Positions 30,019-38,611 of a stretch of DNA of 64,000 bases are shown piece after piece. The stretch spans positions 67,129-131,128 of the forward strand of contig JAGPCT010000005.1 of NCBI GenBank assembly GCA_018057925.1, written 5' to 3'. Position 1 is the stretch's first letter. Every line of letters starts with the position of its first letter. The DNA is from Saprospiraceae bacterium. Its GTDB lineage: Bacteria; Bacteroidota; Bacteroidia; Chitinophagales; Saprospiraceae. The translations under genes were made by a program, and so were the position numbers. The notes under the pieces are model-generated. The model did not search any database. It worked only from the letters and a program-made list of their open reading frames with translations, and was not told where the DNA came from.

Positions 30019-31062
30019 ATGAATAATAAATGGCTTAAGATACTCACTGTCATCCTCATATTTTACACCTTTATCGGGGGAATGTGGCGACCATTGAATC
30101 CCGGTATCATGGAAGTAACACCGGACAATATTAAGTCCGGAACCAAAGTTGAAATCAACATATCCACCTATAATACGCATCTCGATCAGACTGACAATAC
30201 TTTTTACCTTTCGATAGACAGCTCTTACAACATAAAAGGCACATCCAGTAATATAAAAAGCTCCAATGAGGCAACGGTCTCTTTTGATATCCCCACTTAT
30301 CTGCCCGTCACAGCTAAAATGTCCAATGCCAGTCTTTTAATCGTCAATTCAAAGGATGGCGGATACGCCAGACCATCTACCATCAGTATTACACAAGATT
30401 CGGTTGATGTTGAAGCCGGAAAAACCCTATGGAGCAAAGTTCATATTGAGAGCTTTCCGGATGCTCCCACCAAGGGATTTCCATTTAGATTGATATTAGA
30501 AGAGACGATACGCAATATATATTATCACGTGCCCTTTTGGATGGCAATGATTATTTTATTCAGCTTTTCAGTATTTTATTCTATCCGTTTTTTGATAAAA
30601 CCAAAGGCAGAAGATGCTTATCGGGTTTTTGCATTCAACCGGGTCGGACTATTTTATGGCATCATGGGACTTATTACCGGAGCGATCTGGGCAAAGAATA
30701 CCTGGGGGCAATATTGGAGTGGAGACATCAAACAAAATATGACGGCAATAGCATTATTAATATATGCATCCTATTTTATTTTGTGGAAAACCTTTAAAGA
30801 TGAACAGGTTCAATTGAGGGTATCCTCAGCCTTTACAATATTTGCCTATGTAGCGATGATACCATTATTATTTGTTATTCCTAGATTGTACGACAGCCTT
30901 CATCCCGGAAATGGCGGCAATCCGGCATTGGGCGGGGAAGACCTTGACAATACCATGCGCATGGTTTTTTATCCGGGAGTCATTGCTTACACGTTATTGG
31001 GCCTTTGGCTATCTAATCTTTTTTATCGAATAATACGGATGGAAAATATTTTAAAACAATAA
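30019..31062 (+). CDS. ccmC: Cytochrome c assembly protein CcmC/CcsA type
   Basis: 347 residues. A membrane anchor (LKILTVILIFYTFIGG) is followed by an extracytoplasmic domain of about 130 residues rich in beta strands, then six membrane helices. The heme-handling histidines appear in YYHVPFWM and LYDSLHPGNGGNP. The tryptophan-rich signature is WAKNTWGQYWSGD, whereas the classical WWD motif reads closer to WGTWWVWD, so two aromatic positions are changed. CcmC binds heme at the outer face of the inner membrane and passes it on for c-type cytochrome assembly. The large N-terminal domain is a Bacteroidetes-type addition. ccmB is its natural neighbour but is separated by the island. Confidence 0.9.
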   Translation: MNNKWLKILTVILIFYTFIGGMWRPLNPGIMEVTPDNIKSGTKVEINISTYNTHLDQTDNTFYLSIDSSYNIKGTSSNIKSSNEATVSFDIPTYLPVTAKMSNASLLIVNSKDGGYARPSTISITQDSVDVEAGKTLWSKVHIESFPDAPTKGFPFRLILEETIRNIYYHVPFWMAMIILFSFSVFYSIRFLIKPKAEDAYRVFAFNRVGLFYGIMGLITGAIWAKNTWGQYWSGDIKQNMTAIALLIYASYFILWKTFKDEQVQLRVSSAFTIFAYVAMIPLLFVIPRLYDSLHPGNGGNPALGGEDLDNTMRMVFYPGVIAYTLLGLWLSNLFYRIIRMENILKQ

Positions 31063-31116
31063 ATTGTTAAAAAACATTAATTACAAAATAAAGTTCGGTA
31101 TATCAAATTTTCGCAT

Positions 31117-31124
31117 TATCTTTG
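31117..31124 (+). promoter_or_regulatory. -7 box upstream of ccmD
   Basis: TATCTTTG followed by CG, 41 bases before the ccmD ATG. It matches the Bacteroidetes -7 consensus and probably drives ccmD and the overlapping glutamate dehydrogenase gene. Confidence 0.65.
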
Positions 31125-31165
31125 CGTGTTTTATACAATGAAAGATAAAACAAAAAATAAAAATC

Positions 31166-31357
31166 ATGTCCTTATTACATGTTGATTTTCAGTATATTAT
31201 TCTTTTAAATGCCCGTAATTTTTCTATGTACGACAGTGGCAAGATATATGTAGTTATCGCTGTTCTTGCTGTTGTATTGCTTGGTTTCTTTATTTATCTT
31301 TTCAACATGGATAGGAAAATAAAATCATTGGAACAAAAAATTAAATCAAATGAGTAA
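31166..31357 (+). CDS. ccmD: CcmD-like single-pass membrane protein
   Basis: 63 residues: one membrane helix (IYVVIAVLAVVLLGFFIYLF) followed by a short basic coiled tail (NMDRKIKSLEQKIKSNE). Size, topology and position directly after ccmC fit CcmD, the small accessory subunit that helps release heme-loaded chaperone from CcmABC. Translation probably begins at the internal ATG of MYDSGKIYVV (residue 21), the usual Bacteroidetes CcmD start, giving 43 residues; the first 20 would then be leader sequence. Its end overlaps the start of the dehydrogenase gene by eight bases (ATGAGTAA). Confidence 0.75.
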   Translation: MSLLHVDFQYIILLNARNFSMYDSGKIYVVIAVLAVVLLGFFIYLFNMDRKIKSLEQKIKSNE

Positions 31358-32768
31358 TAAAAATGCAAGTTTCTTTGAAAGTGTCAATAGAAACTTCGAT
31401 AAAGCTGCAGGTTTTACCGGCTTACCAAAAGGCCTGCTCGATCAAATAAAGGCATGTAATGCCGTATATCAGATGAGATTTCCCGTCAAGGTGGGCAATG
31501 AATATCAGGTTATTGAAGCATACCGTGTCCAACATAGCCACCACCGCCTACCGACTAAAGGTGGAATCCGATATAGTGAGATGGTCAATCAGGATGAGGT
31601 AATGGCATTAGCAGCGTTGATGACTTATAAGTGCGCCATCGTAGATGTCCCTTTTGGAGGCGCAAAGGGTGGAGTAAAGATCAATCCCAAGAATTATACG
31701 GTTAAACAATTGGAGAAAATCACCAGAAGATATACGGCCGAGTTGATGCGTAAGAATTTTATCGGCCCCGGCATTGACGTACCTGCACCGGATTATGGTA
31801 CGGGCGCCCGCGAGATGTCTTGGATTCTGGACACTTATACAACCATGAAGCATGGTGAAATAGATGGCGTGGCTTGTGTAACAGGAAAGCCGGTCACTCA
31901 AAATGGTATCAGAGGACGTCAAGAAGCAACCGGAAGAGGCGTATTCTACGGCATCCGTGAACTATTAAGTCATAAAGAAGATTGTAAAAAATGGGGATTG
32001 ACACCCGGAACAGAAGGGAAACGGGTGATCTTACAAGGCTTGGGTAACGTGGGAAGCTTCACCGGAACAATATGCCAGAATGAAGGCGGCATGAAATTTA
32101 TCGTTGTTTCTGAATATGAGGGCGCCATCCATAATGAAAAAGGCATTGACATCAATGAGCTAATCAAACATAGAAAAGAAACAGGTTCGATATTAAACTT
32201 CCCGGGAGCTAAAAACCTAACCTCTAAGGAATCCTCTTTAGAAATGGAATGCGATATCCTGATACCTGCCGCTATGGAAAATCAGATAACAGCTGAAAAT
32301 GCATCCAGAATCAAGGCAAAGATTGTAGCAGAAGCCGCTAATGGCCCTATTTCGGCAGATGGTGAAGCTATTTTATTGAAAAAAGGAATTGTTATCATAC
32401 CTGACATGTATTTAAATGCAGGCGGTGTTACTGTTTCTTATTTCGAATGGTTAAAAAACCTATCTCACATGAGATTCGGTCGAATGGAAAAAAGATTTGA
32501 CCAAAATACATATACCAACCTCGTCAGAACGATTGAAGACATGACAGGAAAGACTATAAATGCTCAGGAAAAGGAACTCCTTACCAAAGGCGCTGAAGAA
32601 GTTGATTTAGTAAGATCAGGTTTAGAAGAAACTATGATTAATTCTTACAACCAAATCAGAGAGACCTGGAAGCGCAAAAAAGGAGTTGAAGACCTTAGAA
32701 CAGCAGCATTTATATGTGCCTTAAATAAAATAAGTAGCGACTATCTTGCCATGGGTATCTTCCCATAA
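31350..32768 (+). CDS. Glutamate dehydrogenase (Glu/Leu/Phe/Val dehydrogenase family)
   Basis: 472 residues. Oxidatively deaminates glutamate to 2-oxoglutarate, or the reverse, in the cytoplasm. The signature PFGGAKGGVKINP contains the catalytic lysine, and a second active-site region reads GPGIDVPAPDYGTG. The dinucleotide-binding site is GLGNVGSFTG, and VAEAANGP lines the cofactor pocket. These features fit the NAD-type bacterial subfamily, but cofactor choice cannot be settled here. A C-terminal extension of about 40 residues follows. It overlaps ccmD by eight bases and is followed 61 bp later by an Lrp-type regulator, a neighbour commonly concerned with amino-acid metabolism. Confidence 0.95.
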   Translation: MSNKNASFFESVNRNFDKAAGFTGLPKGLLDQIKACNAVYQMRFPVKVGNEYQVIEAYRVQHSHHRLPTKGGIRYSEMVNQDEVMALAALMTYKCAIVDVPFGGAKGGVKINPKNYTVKQLEKITRRYTAELMRKNFIGPGIDVPAPDYGTGAREMSWILDTYTTMKHGEIDGVACVTGKPVTQNGIRGRQEATGRGVFYGIRELLSHKEDCKKWGLTPGTEGKRVILQGLGNVGSFTGTICQNEGGMKFIVVSEYEGAIHNEKGIDINELIKHRKETGSILNFPGAKNLTSKESSLEMECDILIPAAMENQITAENASRIKAKIVAEAANGPISADGEAILLKKGIVIIPDMYLNAGGVTVSYFEWLKNLSHMRFGRMEKRFDQNTYTNLVRTIEDMTGKTINAQEKELLTKGAEEVDLVRSGLEETMINSYNQIRETWKRKKGVEDLRTAAFICALNKISSDYLAMGIFP

Positions 32769-32829
32769 ATAAGATAAATAATACTATAGAAACTAAACGA
32801 TCATTTATTTCTAAACTAAAAAACGTTTT

Positions 32830-33318
32830 ATGATTCAAAATCAAGCAGATAACAAATTAGACAAGATTGATTTAAAAATTCTTAAAATATTGCAAGAAAA
32901 CAGCAAAATAACGAATCTTGATCTATCCAAAAAAATAGGACTTTCACCTGCTCCTACACTCGAACGGGTAAAAAAACTTGAATCGACCGGCGTAATAGCC
33001 AGTTATCATGCAGCCATAGATACTTTATCACTTGGGTTGAATGTTAAGACCTTTGTTTTAGTTTCTTTAGCATGGCAACGAGAAAACGCGCTGGATAAAT
33101 TCTTGATGAAAATCAAAGACATAGCAGAAATAACTGAATGTTATATCATTACAGGTGAAGCAGATTTCTTGATGAAAATCATTTGTAAAGACATTCCGTC
33201 TTATGAACATATTTTGTTTAAAACGCTGAGTCAGATCGAAGAAATCGAAAGACTCAAAACCTTGATGACCCTTTCCACTGTAAAGGATTCAAAATTATTG
33301 CCTTTCGACTACGATTGA
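32830..33318 (+). CDS. Lrp/AsnC-family transcriptional regulator
   Basis: 162 residues. An N-terminal winged helix-turn-helix (KIDLKILKILQENSKITNLDLSKKIGLSPAPTLERVKKLE, in sections, about residues 11-55) is followed by the RAM ligand-binding/oligomerisation domain ending with ITGEADFLMKIICKD. Lrp-family proteins form octamers or similar assemblies and sense amino acids. It lies just downstream of glutamate dehydrogenase, so control of that gene or of amino-acid use is plausible. It ends in TGA, which shows that TGA is read as stop in this organism. The TraB-like gene begins one base after the stop. Confidence 0.93.
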   Translation: MIQNQADNKLDKIDLKILKILQENSKITNLDLSKKIGLSPAPTLERVKKLESTGVIASYHAAIDTLSLGLNVKTFVLVSLAWQRENALDKFLMKIKDIAEITECYIITGEADFLMKIICKDIPSYEHILFKTLSQIEEIERLKTLMTLSTVKDSKLLPFDYD

Positions 33319-33319
33319 T

Positions 33320-34123
33320 ATGGCGTTAATTTATCAGGTTATCAGCCCATCAAATAACCATCTGAGTTATTTGATGGGCACTTTTCATTTACTCATTCCC
33401 GAATTCGAACCACTTTTAAATCAAGCTGAAGACTTGATTGCACAATGCACCAAATACTTCGGGGAAATGGATCTAACCCAAGTTGACCCACAGATTCTTT
33501 ACCTAACCCAGCAAAACTTACCCAAACCCGGTAAAAAACTCCTCAAGACCTTAATTGAACGTCAACCTTACTTTGTAAAAAACAACCTTTCCTTTCCGGC
33601 TTACCCTGAACAAACAGCCATTTTTAATCTATACAATGAGCTCACTCTGTCACTCTGGAAAAGAAAATTAATGAATGGCAGTGTAGATGAAGAGTTGCTC
33701 AAAATCGCTCTCAAACAAAACAAGCCCATAGGTGGCATAGAATCATTTGAAAAACAAATTGAAATAATGAATCTCATTGATTTCAAAGAAATGGAAAAAC
33801 AACTGATTAACATGCTTCACCACCCGAAGAAATTTTCCAAAAAAATGGACTTCCTGCTTACTCTTTATTTAAATGGAAAAATCCATAAGCTGAGTAGAGA
33901 AACTGAAAAGACATCAAAATCCAACAAAGAAGTTATGATTACGCAGCGAAATAAAGAATTTACCAACAAAATTGAGCACATCATCCAAGAAACCAACAAC
34001 ACTTTCATATCCTTTGGTGCCGGACATCTCGGAGGAAAAGATGGAGTCATTAAAAGCTTGAAAAAAAAGGGATATACCATCAGCAAACTCAATAAAAATA
34101 TTTCAAACTCAAATAGAAAATAA
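33320..34123 (+). CDS. TraB/GumN family protein
   Basis: 267 residues. The two family motifs are present: an N-terminal GTFH (YLMGTFHLL, about residue 20) and a C-terminal GAGH (FISFGAGHLGGKDGV). These histidine/glycine motifs suggest a metal-dependent, Tiki-like protease fold; the bacterial members are poorly characterised. An EMDL segment after the first motif holds conserved acidic residues. There is no signal peptide, unlike many relatives, so this one is probably cytoplasmic. It starts one base after the Lrp gene and is likely cotranscribed with it. The C-terminus is lysine/asparagine-rich. Confidence 0.85.
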   Translation: MALIYQVISPSNNHLSYLMGTFHLLIPEFEPLLNQAEDLIAQCTKYFGEMDLTQVDPQILYLTQQNLPKPGKKLLKTLIERQPYFVKNNLSFPAYPEQTAIFNLYNELTLSLWKRKLMNGSVDEELLKIALKQNKPIGGIESFEKQIEIMNLIDFKEMEKQLINMLHHPKKFSKKMDFLLTLYLNGKIHKLSRETEKTSKSNKEVMITQRNKEFTNKIEHIIQETNNTFISFGAGHLGGKDGVIKSLKKKGYTISKLNKNISNSNRK

Positions 34124-34252
34124 ATCTATAAGCCGCTTATAATCAAATCACAAATAGGAAATACACGACAACACTTGTCACAAATTATTAAATTTTTTAT
34201 TTTAACAATAAAAACATACATAATTTCTTATTAGCTTTACAAAAAAGCTTTT

Positions 34253-35125
34253 ATGTTCAAAAATATAACGAACCAACAAATTTCCAGAACAATCATTCTC
34301 ATTAAAAGCTTTTTAGTCATAGTACTTGCCTTTAAATTGTGGGAAGCTTCGAGAGAAGGCTATCACTTAATTATTGATTCACAGTTCTTTATATTTTTAT
34401 TAGTAGGCTTTATTGCAGAAATAGTTGATGGATCATTGGGGATGGCTTATGGAGTAATCAGCTCCAGTTTTCTTATTTTCTTTGGCATTCCGCCCATACA
34501 CGCCTCGGCAGGTGTGCATACTTCTGAAGTTTTCACGACGGGTGTTTCCGGCTTGTCCCACCTTCACTTTCAAAATGTAGATAAAAAGTTATTTTTTCAA
34601 ATTGTCATACCCGGTGTAATTGGTTCGTTTATTGGTGCCTATGCATTATCACAGATGGATGATGGTGGACATGCTCTCAAACCATTTATATCAGGCTATT
34701 TGCTCCTGGTCGGCGTACGCCTGATTGTTAGACAACTACAAGGTGACAAAGCCCATATTAAGCCACTAAAATCTACGGGACTTATTGGATTTATGGGTGG
34801 CACTTTAGACGCTATAGGCGGTGGCGGATGGGGCCCTTTGGTAACATCAACAATCTTGAGTCGAAGCGGACCGCAAGCTCGGCATGTAATAGGAACAGTC
34901 AATACCGCCGAATTTTTTGTAACATTTGCCAGTACCGGAATATTTTTATTCTTGGTAGAGGTGAGCTTCTTTAATATATTACTGGGCCTGATAATAGGCG
35001 GTGTAGTCGCCGCTCCGCTTGGGGCGTATATTGTTAAAGCAGTAGAACATAAATGGCTGATATATATTGTGGGGACAGTTCTGATTCTTGTTTCGGCATT
35101 CTCAATATTCAATTATATTCTATAG
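34253..35125 (+). CDS. TauE/SafE-family membrane permease (anion exporter)
   Basis: 290 residues with about eight membrane helices. Two TauE/SafE half-repeats are visible: GFIAEIVDGSLGMAYGVISS near the N-terminus, and a second with GFMGGTLDAIGGGGWGPLVTS and VIGTVNTAEF. Members move sulfite, sulfoacetate or other small organosulfur anions across the inner membrane; the substrate here is unknown. An N-terminal extra helix (TIILIKSFLVIVLAFKLW) precedes the core. A 129-bp AT-rich gap separates it from the TraB-like gene, and a multi-hairpin repeat starts 12 bases after its stop. Confidence 0.92.
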   Translation: MFKNITNQQISRTIILIKSFLVIVLAFKLWEASREGYHLIIDSQFFIFLLVGFIAEIVDGSLGMAYGVISSSFLIFFGIPPIHASAGVHTSEVFTTGVSGLSHLHFQNVDKKLFFQIVIPGVIGSFIGAYALSQMDDGGHALKPFISGYLLLVGVRLIVRQLQGDKAHIKPLKSTGLIGFMGGTLDAIGGGGWGPLVTSTILSRSGPQARHVIGTVNTAEFFVTFASTGIFLFLVEVSFFNILLGLIIGGVVAAPLGAYIVKAVEHKWLIYIVGTVLILVSAFSIFNYIL

Positions 35126-35137
35126 GATAAATTGAGT

Positions 35138-35283
35138 CCGAATTCAGCAGTATAGGTTTTGAAAAACCGTATAGTGCTGATTATGAGGGTTAATCCCGAT
35201 GTACGACTCGTTTCAATGGTTTCTGTAAACCATTGATTACGAGTCGTAAATCGATTCTTTATTTGTCTAATGCGGAATTTGGA
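35138..35283 (+). repeat. Multi-hairpin intergenic repeat, copy 1
   Basis: A 146-bp element closely matched at 56796-56944 and, inverted, at 60531-60671. It contains an imperfect hairpin near the left end (cagcagtatagg... to ...tatagtgctg), a small ggg/ccc hairpin, and a long stem at 35204-35246 (CGACTCG ... AATGGTTT / AAACCATT ... CGAGTCG). Its ends are related inverted sequences (cgaattc / gaatttgg; consensus CCCAAATTC). It lies between convergent genes. No coding capacity; MITE- or REP-like. Confidence 0.85.
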
Positions 35284-35303
35284 TTGAAATCACGCATCAG
35301 GCA

Positions 35304-35334
35304 TAAAAAAAAGCCCCGATACATCATCAGAGCT
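35304..35334 (-). terminator. Rho-independent terminator of rplU-rpmA
   Basis: On the minus strand AGCTCTGAT pairs with ATCGGGGCT (with G-U pairs) around a short loop and is followed by a run of eight T. It sits 26 bases past the rpmA stop. Confidence 0.8.
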
Positions 35335-35359
35335 TTTAGTTTCTTGGGAAAATATTGTA

Positions 35360-35614
35360 TTAATTCAATACGACATCGACAAAAGTTCTGTCTTTTTTTC
35401 CTTTTTTAAATGCTACAACACCGTCCGTCAAAGCAAAGAGGGTAAAGTCTTTACCACAACCGACATTGGTGCCCGGATGAAACTTAGTGCCGCGCTGACG
35501 TACCAGGATATTTCCTGCTATAACTGCTTGACCTCCAAATTTTTTCACACCCAATCTTTTACTTTTACTGTCCCGTCCGTTATCCGAACTACCGACACCT
35601 TTCTTATGAGCCAT
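35360..35614 (-). CDS. rpmA: 50S ribosomal protein L27
   Basis: 84 residues, full length. It starts [28 protein letters not shown], the universal bacterial L27 opening whose basic tail reaches the peptidyl-transferase centre, followed by [22 protein letters not shown] and the closing beta-barrel. The start has none of the N-terminal extension that is proteolytically removed in Firmicutes. Cotranscribed with rplU, 30 bp upstream, and followed by a terminator at 35304-35334. Confidence 0.98.
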   Translation of the reverse strand: MAHKKGVGSSDNGRDSKSKRLGVKKFGGQAVIAGNILVRQRGTKFHPGTNVGCGKDFTLFALTDGVVAFKKGKKDRTFVDVVLN

Positions 35615-35644
35615 TTTTTAAAATTTAATGTTAATAAATGAAGA

Positions 35645-35956
35645 TTACCCGATCGAGTCAATCTGGAGATGAGTAAATTGTTGTCTATGCCCTTTCTTAA
35701 GGCGATAACCTTTTCTTCTCTTTTTCTTGAAGATGATCACTTTATCACCCTTTACAACTTCAGAGAGTACGGTAGCTGATACAGCTACACCGGCAACTGT
35801 GGGAGCACCGACCTTTACGTTGTCACCATCGCTGGTCAACAACACTTGATCAAATGTCACCTTGTCGCCTTCCTTTGCATCTAACCGGTGGACGAAGATC
35901 TTCTGACCTCCCTCGACTTTGAACTGTTGACCGGCTATCGAAACAATAGCAAACAT
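35645..35956 (-). CDS. rplU: 50S ribosomal protein L21
   Basis: 103 residues, full length. It begins MFAIVSIAGQQFKVEGGQKIFVHRL, with the conserved centre KVGAPTVAGVAVSATV and the basic end KRRKGYRLKKGHRQQFTHLQI characteristic of L21, an early-assembly protein of the large subunit. First gene of the rplU-rpmA pair with its own -7 box at 35989-35996. Confidence 0.98.
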   Translation of the reverse strand: MFAIVSIAGQQFKVEGGQKIFVHRLDAKEGDKVTFDQVLLTSDGDNVKVGAPTVAGVAVSATVLSEVVKGDKVIIFKKKRRKGYRLKKGHRQQFTHLQIDSIG

Positions 35957-35988
35957 AGTTTTTGATTTTATTTAATTAAAAAGTGGCG

Positions 35989-35996
35989 CAAAGATA
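35989..35996 (-). promoter_or_regulatory. -7 box of the rplU-rpmA operon
   Basis: On the minus strand TATCTTTG followed by CGCC, 33 bases before the rplU ATG. Strong match to the Bacteroidetes consensus TAnnTTTG. Confidence 0.75.
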
Positions 35997-36071
35997 AGTA
36001 CTTTTATTTACTCTTACAAATACATGTTGAAAAAATAATGGAATATTTTTCACATTATTCCAAAAATTATT

Positions 36072-36100
36072 TTGAATTATGATAATTAACCTTATCTTTG
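36072..36100 (+). promoter_or_regulatory. Promoter of rpmE2 (TTG-N18-TATCTTTG)
   Basis: A -33 TTG at 36072-36074 and -7 TATCTTTG at 36093-36100 with 18 bases between them, followed by CA, 30 bases before the rpmE2 ATG. This is a near-ideal Bacteroidetes promoter. Confidence 0.8.
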
Positions 36101-36129
36101 CAGCCTGAAATTCTAAAAAGTAAATTATC

Positions 36130-36384
36130 ATGAAAAAGGACATCCATCCTTCTAATTATAGAAAAGTTGTTTTTAAGGATATTGCGACGGACGAATCTTT
36201 CCTTACTAAGTCTTGTGTTAACACAAAAGACACTATCACTTGGGAAGATGGCAATGAATACCCTCTTGTAAAAGTGGAAATATCATCGTTCTCACATCCT
36301 TTCTTCACAGGTAAAATGAAATTTGTAGATACTGCCGGACGTATTGACAAGTTTAATAAGAAATTTGCAAAATTTGTGAAGTAA
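36130..36384 (+). CDS. rpmE2: 50S ribosomal protein L31 type B
   Basis: 84 residues. It begins [22 protein letters not shown] and ends [12 protein letters not shown], with the L31 signature [20 protein letters not shown]. The zinc-binding cysteines of type A L31 are absent (only one Cys, at SCVNTKD), so this is the zinc-independent type B form that is standard in Bacteroidetes. It has its own promoter (36072-36100) and terminator (36409-36447), a single-gene unit. Confidence 0.97.
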   Translation: MKKDIHPSNYRKVVFKDIATDESFLTKSCVNTKDTITWEDGNEYPLVKVEISSFSHPFFTGKMKFVDTAGRIDKFNKKFAKFVK

Positions 36385-36408
36385 CATTCGTTTCTTTTAA
36401 GATATCAA

Positions 36409-36447
36409 ATAGCTGTCATGGGTTTATCCTGACAGCTATTTTTTTTA
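36409..36447 (+). terminator. Rho-independent terminator of rpmE2
   Basis: ATAGCTGTCA at 36409-36418 pairs perfectly with TGACAGCTAT at 36430-36439, followed by a run of T to 36447. It begins 25 bases after the rpmE2 stop. Confidence 0.9.
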
Positions 36448-36722
36448 TCCTTCTACTTTAACACAACATCCCCATCAGACATTCCAGAATTGCTCTTCGA
36501 TTCACACTTCGTTTCTCACAATCCACACTCTAAAGTACAGGAAAACCACGATTGCTGAATTCGGGTAAAAATTCTATCCATACCGCTTCATTTAATAAGT
36601 TTTATCTCTTAGAATCAGTGAAGATCCAAAATAATTTATAGTTTGACCGCATGTTCTACCTTTACAAAATGTAGGCTCAAAACACTACTTTTTTTATATC
36701 TTGCACAACATTTGTTTTACGT
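36448..36722. other. Intergenic region before the sugar nucleotidyltransferase gene
   Basis: No open frame or repeat recognised. It presumably carries the promoter of the 36723 gene, but no clear TAnnTTTG box was found close to the start. Confidence 0.4.
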
Positions 36723-37901
36723 ATGAATATAATTCTCTTTGATGGCCCGGAATGGTCTGATTTACTTCCACTCACATATACCCGTGCTGTAGCCGAGCTC
36801 AGGGTAGGCATAGATACCATTCACCAAAAATGGGAATCTTACTTGAATACAAAGTGTTTCATACGTTCTCAACCCTATTTAAATTATTCAATTCCCAATT
36901 TCGATACTCCTGATTTCATTCTAATTAACAGCTCCTTTATACCGGACAATTTTTTAACAGACACCATTTTAGCGCTTCAAATGAATCAAAAATTGGTTAT
37001 TAATGACCAGTTAATAGCTTTTAGAACAAATAATCATTTTCTTTCGCACCTTGAAACTTCACACCTTGATCCTGTTAGTATTCAAACAAATAAACCCATC
37101 TTACATATTGGCTTTCCATGGCATATCTTCACATTGAACGACCTTGTATTAAAGCAGGATTTTGAACGAATAACACGAGGTAGAACATCTTCACCTATAT
37201 CTGATGGGAATCGACTGATTGGCGATCAAATATTTGCTGAAGAAGGCGTCAAGGTTGAAGCTGCAATTATCAATTCAACATACGGTCCGGTATATTTAAA
37301 CAAAGAAAGTGAGATTATGGAAGGCGCAATCATAAGAGGCGGACTTGCTTTAGGTGAAGGCAGTTCCATCAAAATGGGGGCAAAACTCTATGGCGCCAAT
37401 ACCATTGGTCCCCATTGTAAAATCGGTGGAGAAGTGACCAATTCTGTTTTCCAAGGTTACTCCAACAAAGGTCATGACGGCTTTCTTGGCAATAGTGTCA
37501 TCGGTCAATGGTGTAATTTTGGAGCCGACACCAATTCATCCAATTTAAAAAATAATTACAAGAAAGTCCGTATTTACAACTATACCCAAGGCTCAATGAT
37601 AGATACAGGTCAACAATTTATCGGGCTCATTATGGGTGACCACTCCAAGACCGGAATCAACACGATGCTCAATACCGGTACCGTTGTGGGCGTTTCAAGT
37701 AATATCTTTGGCGCCGGCTTCCCCCCTACCCACATTCCTTCTTTCACCTGGTGCAATCAGGGAGAAATGGAAGTCTATCGTTTAGAAAAAGCCATAGAAG
37801 TGGCAACAGCCGTTATGGCTCGAAGACAGCTCTCTCCCACACAATCTGAAATAAAGGCACTGACACACATTTACAACAATACTCATCCTCATTCAGTCTA
37901 A
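36723..37901 (+). CDS. GlmU-like putative sugar nucleotidyltransferase
   Basis: 392 residues. The N-terminal part is a reduced nucleotidyltransferase-like domain (NIILFDGPEWSDLLPLTYTRAVAELRVG), the hallmark opening of the Bacteroidetes GlmU-related family. From about residue 160 a left-handed beta helix follows with hexapeptide repeats (GPVYLNKESEIMEGAIIRGG, GPHCKIGGEVTNSVF), ending in a region with NTGTVVG. It probably transfers NMP or an acyl group onto a sugar phosphate for cell-envelope precursors, but substrate and even activity are not established for this family. The next gene starts five bases after its stop. Confidence 0.82.
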   Translation: MNIILFDGPEWSDLLPLTYTRAVAELRVGIDTIHQKWESYLNTKCFIRSQPYLNYSIPNFDTPDFILINSSFIPDNFLTDTILALQMNQKLVINDQLIAFRTNNHFLSHLETSHLDPVSIQTNKPILHIGFPWHIFTLNDLVLKQDFERITRGRTSSPISDGNRLIGDQIFAEEGVKVEAAIINSTYGPVYLNKESEIMEGAIIRGGLALGEGSSIKMGAKLYGANTIGPHCKIGGEVTNSVFQGYSNKGHDGFLGNSVIGQWCNFGADTNSSNLKNNYKKVRIYNYTQGSMIDTGQQFIGLIMGDHSKTGINTMLNTGTVVGVSSNIFGAGFPPTHIPSFTWCNQGEMEVYRLEKAIEVATAVMARRQLSPTQSEIKALTHIYNNTHPHSV

Positions 37902-37906
37902 TAACA

Positions 37907-38584
37907 TTGAATTTCCCTGTTAACATCTGGACCCGGTTGATTAGCCACATTGTTCAAGTACCTATCACAAAGGCTACTTCGCACCAAGGTGAACCTCTGC
38001 ATATTCACCTTATCAAAGGGCGGCTCCAGCTGAGCACGGATAAAGCAGTGTATTCATTTGATGATAAGTATGACAATTTTGTTGATGGACTCAAAGCCAT
38101 TCGCCCTGAAAAGTTCCGCAACACCCCTTTTCTCATCTTGGGAGGCGGACTGGGTAGCGTACCCTATATCTTAGAGCGCAAGCATTCAATCACGCCCCAT
38201 TTCACAATCATTGAGATAGACATTGCTATCATTCACCTGTTTAATCAGTTTACTAAACCCCGATTACAGAGCGACATAGACATTCATGCTGTGGATGCGG
38301 AAAGATTCGTCCATAATACATCCAACAAATACGGTGTAATAGTAATTGACTTGTTTATCGATGACTGTATTCCGGATAAATTTCAAACAAAAGAATTTTT
38401 ATCTCAGTGTAGGCAAGCATTACTTCCCCACGGTGTCATACTTTTTAATTGGATGACAGTAACAAAAGCAGAAACAGAGACCTTCTTTGCCTATAAAACC
38501 TATGTATTTGATTCAGTTTTAAGGAAGACAAAAGCGATTAAAACGAAGTATAACCACATTTTAATAGGATACAACTCACAATAA
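37907..38584 (+). CDS. Spermidine-synthase-like methyltransferase-fold protein
   Basis: 225 residues with a Rossmann fold of the polyamine synthase type. The nucleotide motif is LILGGGLGSVPYIL, then the acidic strand end FTIIEIDIAII and a GVIVIDLFIDDCIP segment in place of the usual catalytic Asp region. The N-terminal beta domain is short. Without the full set of spermidine synthase residues, true aminopropyl transfer is doubtful; it may be a related methyltransferase-fold protein. The start appears to be TTG at 37907, five bases after the upstream stop, and no ATG is better placed. Probably cotranscribed with the nucleotidyltransferase. Confidence 0.72.
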   Translation: MNFPVNIWTRLISHIVQVPITKATSHQGEPLHIHLIKGRLQLSTDKAVYSFDDKYDNFVDGLKAIRPEKFRNTPFLILGGGLGSVPYILERKHSITPHFTIIEIDIAIIHLFNQFTKPRLQSDIDIHAVDAERFVHNTSNKYGVIVIDLFIDDCIPDKFQTKEFLSQCRQALLPHGVILFNWMTVTKAETETFFAYKTYVFDSVLRKTKAIKTKYNHILIGYNSQ

Positions 38585-38611
38585 AGGACTATAGCCTTTA
38601 TTTTCCAAAAT

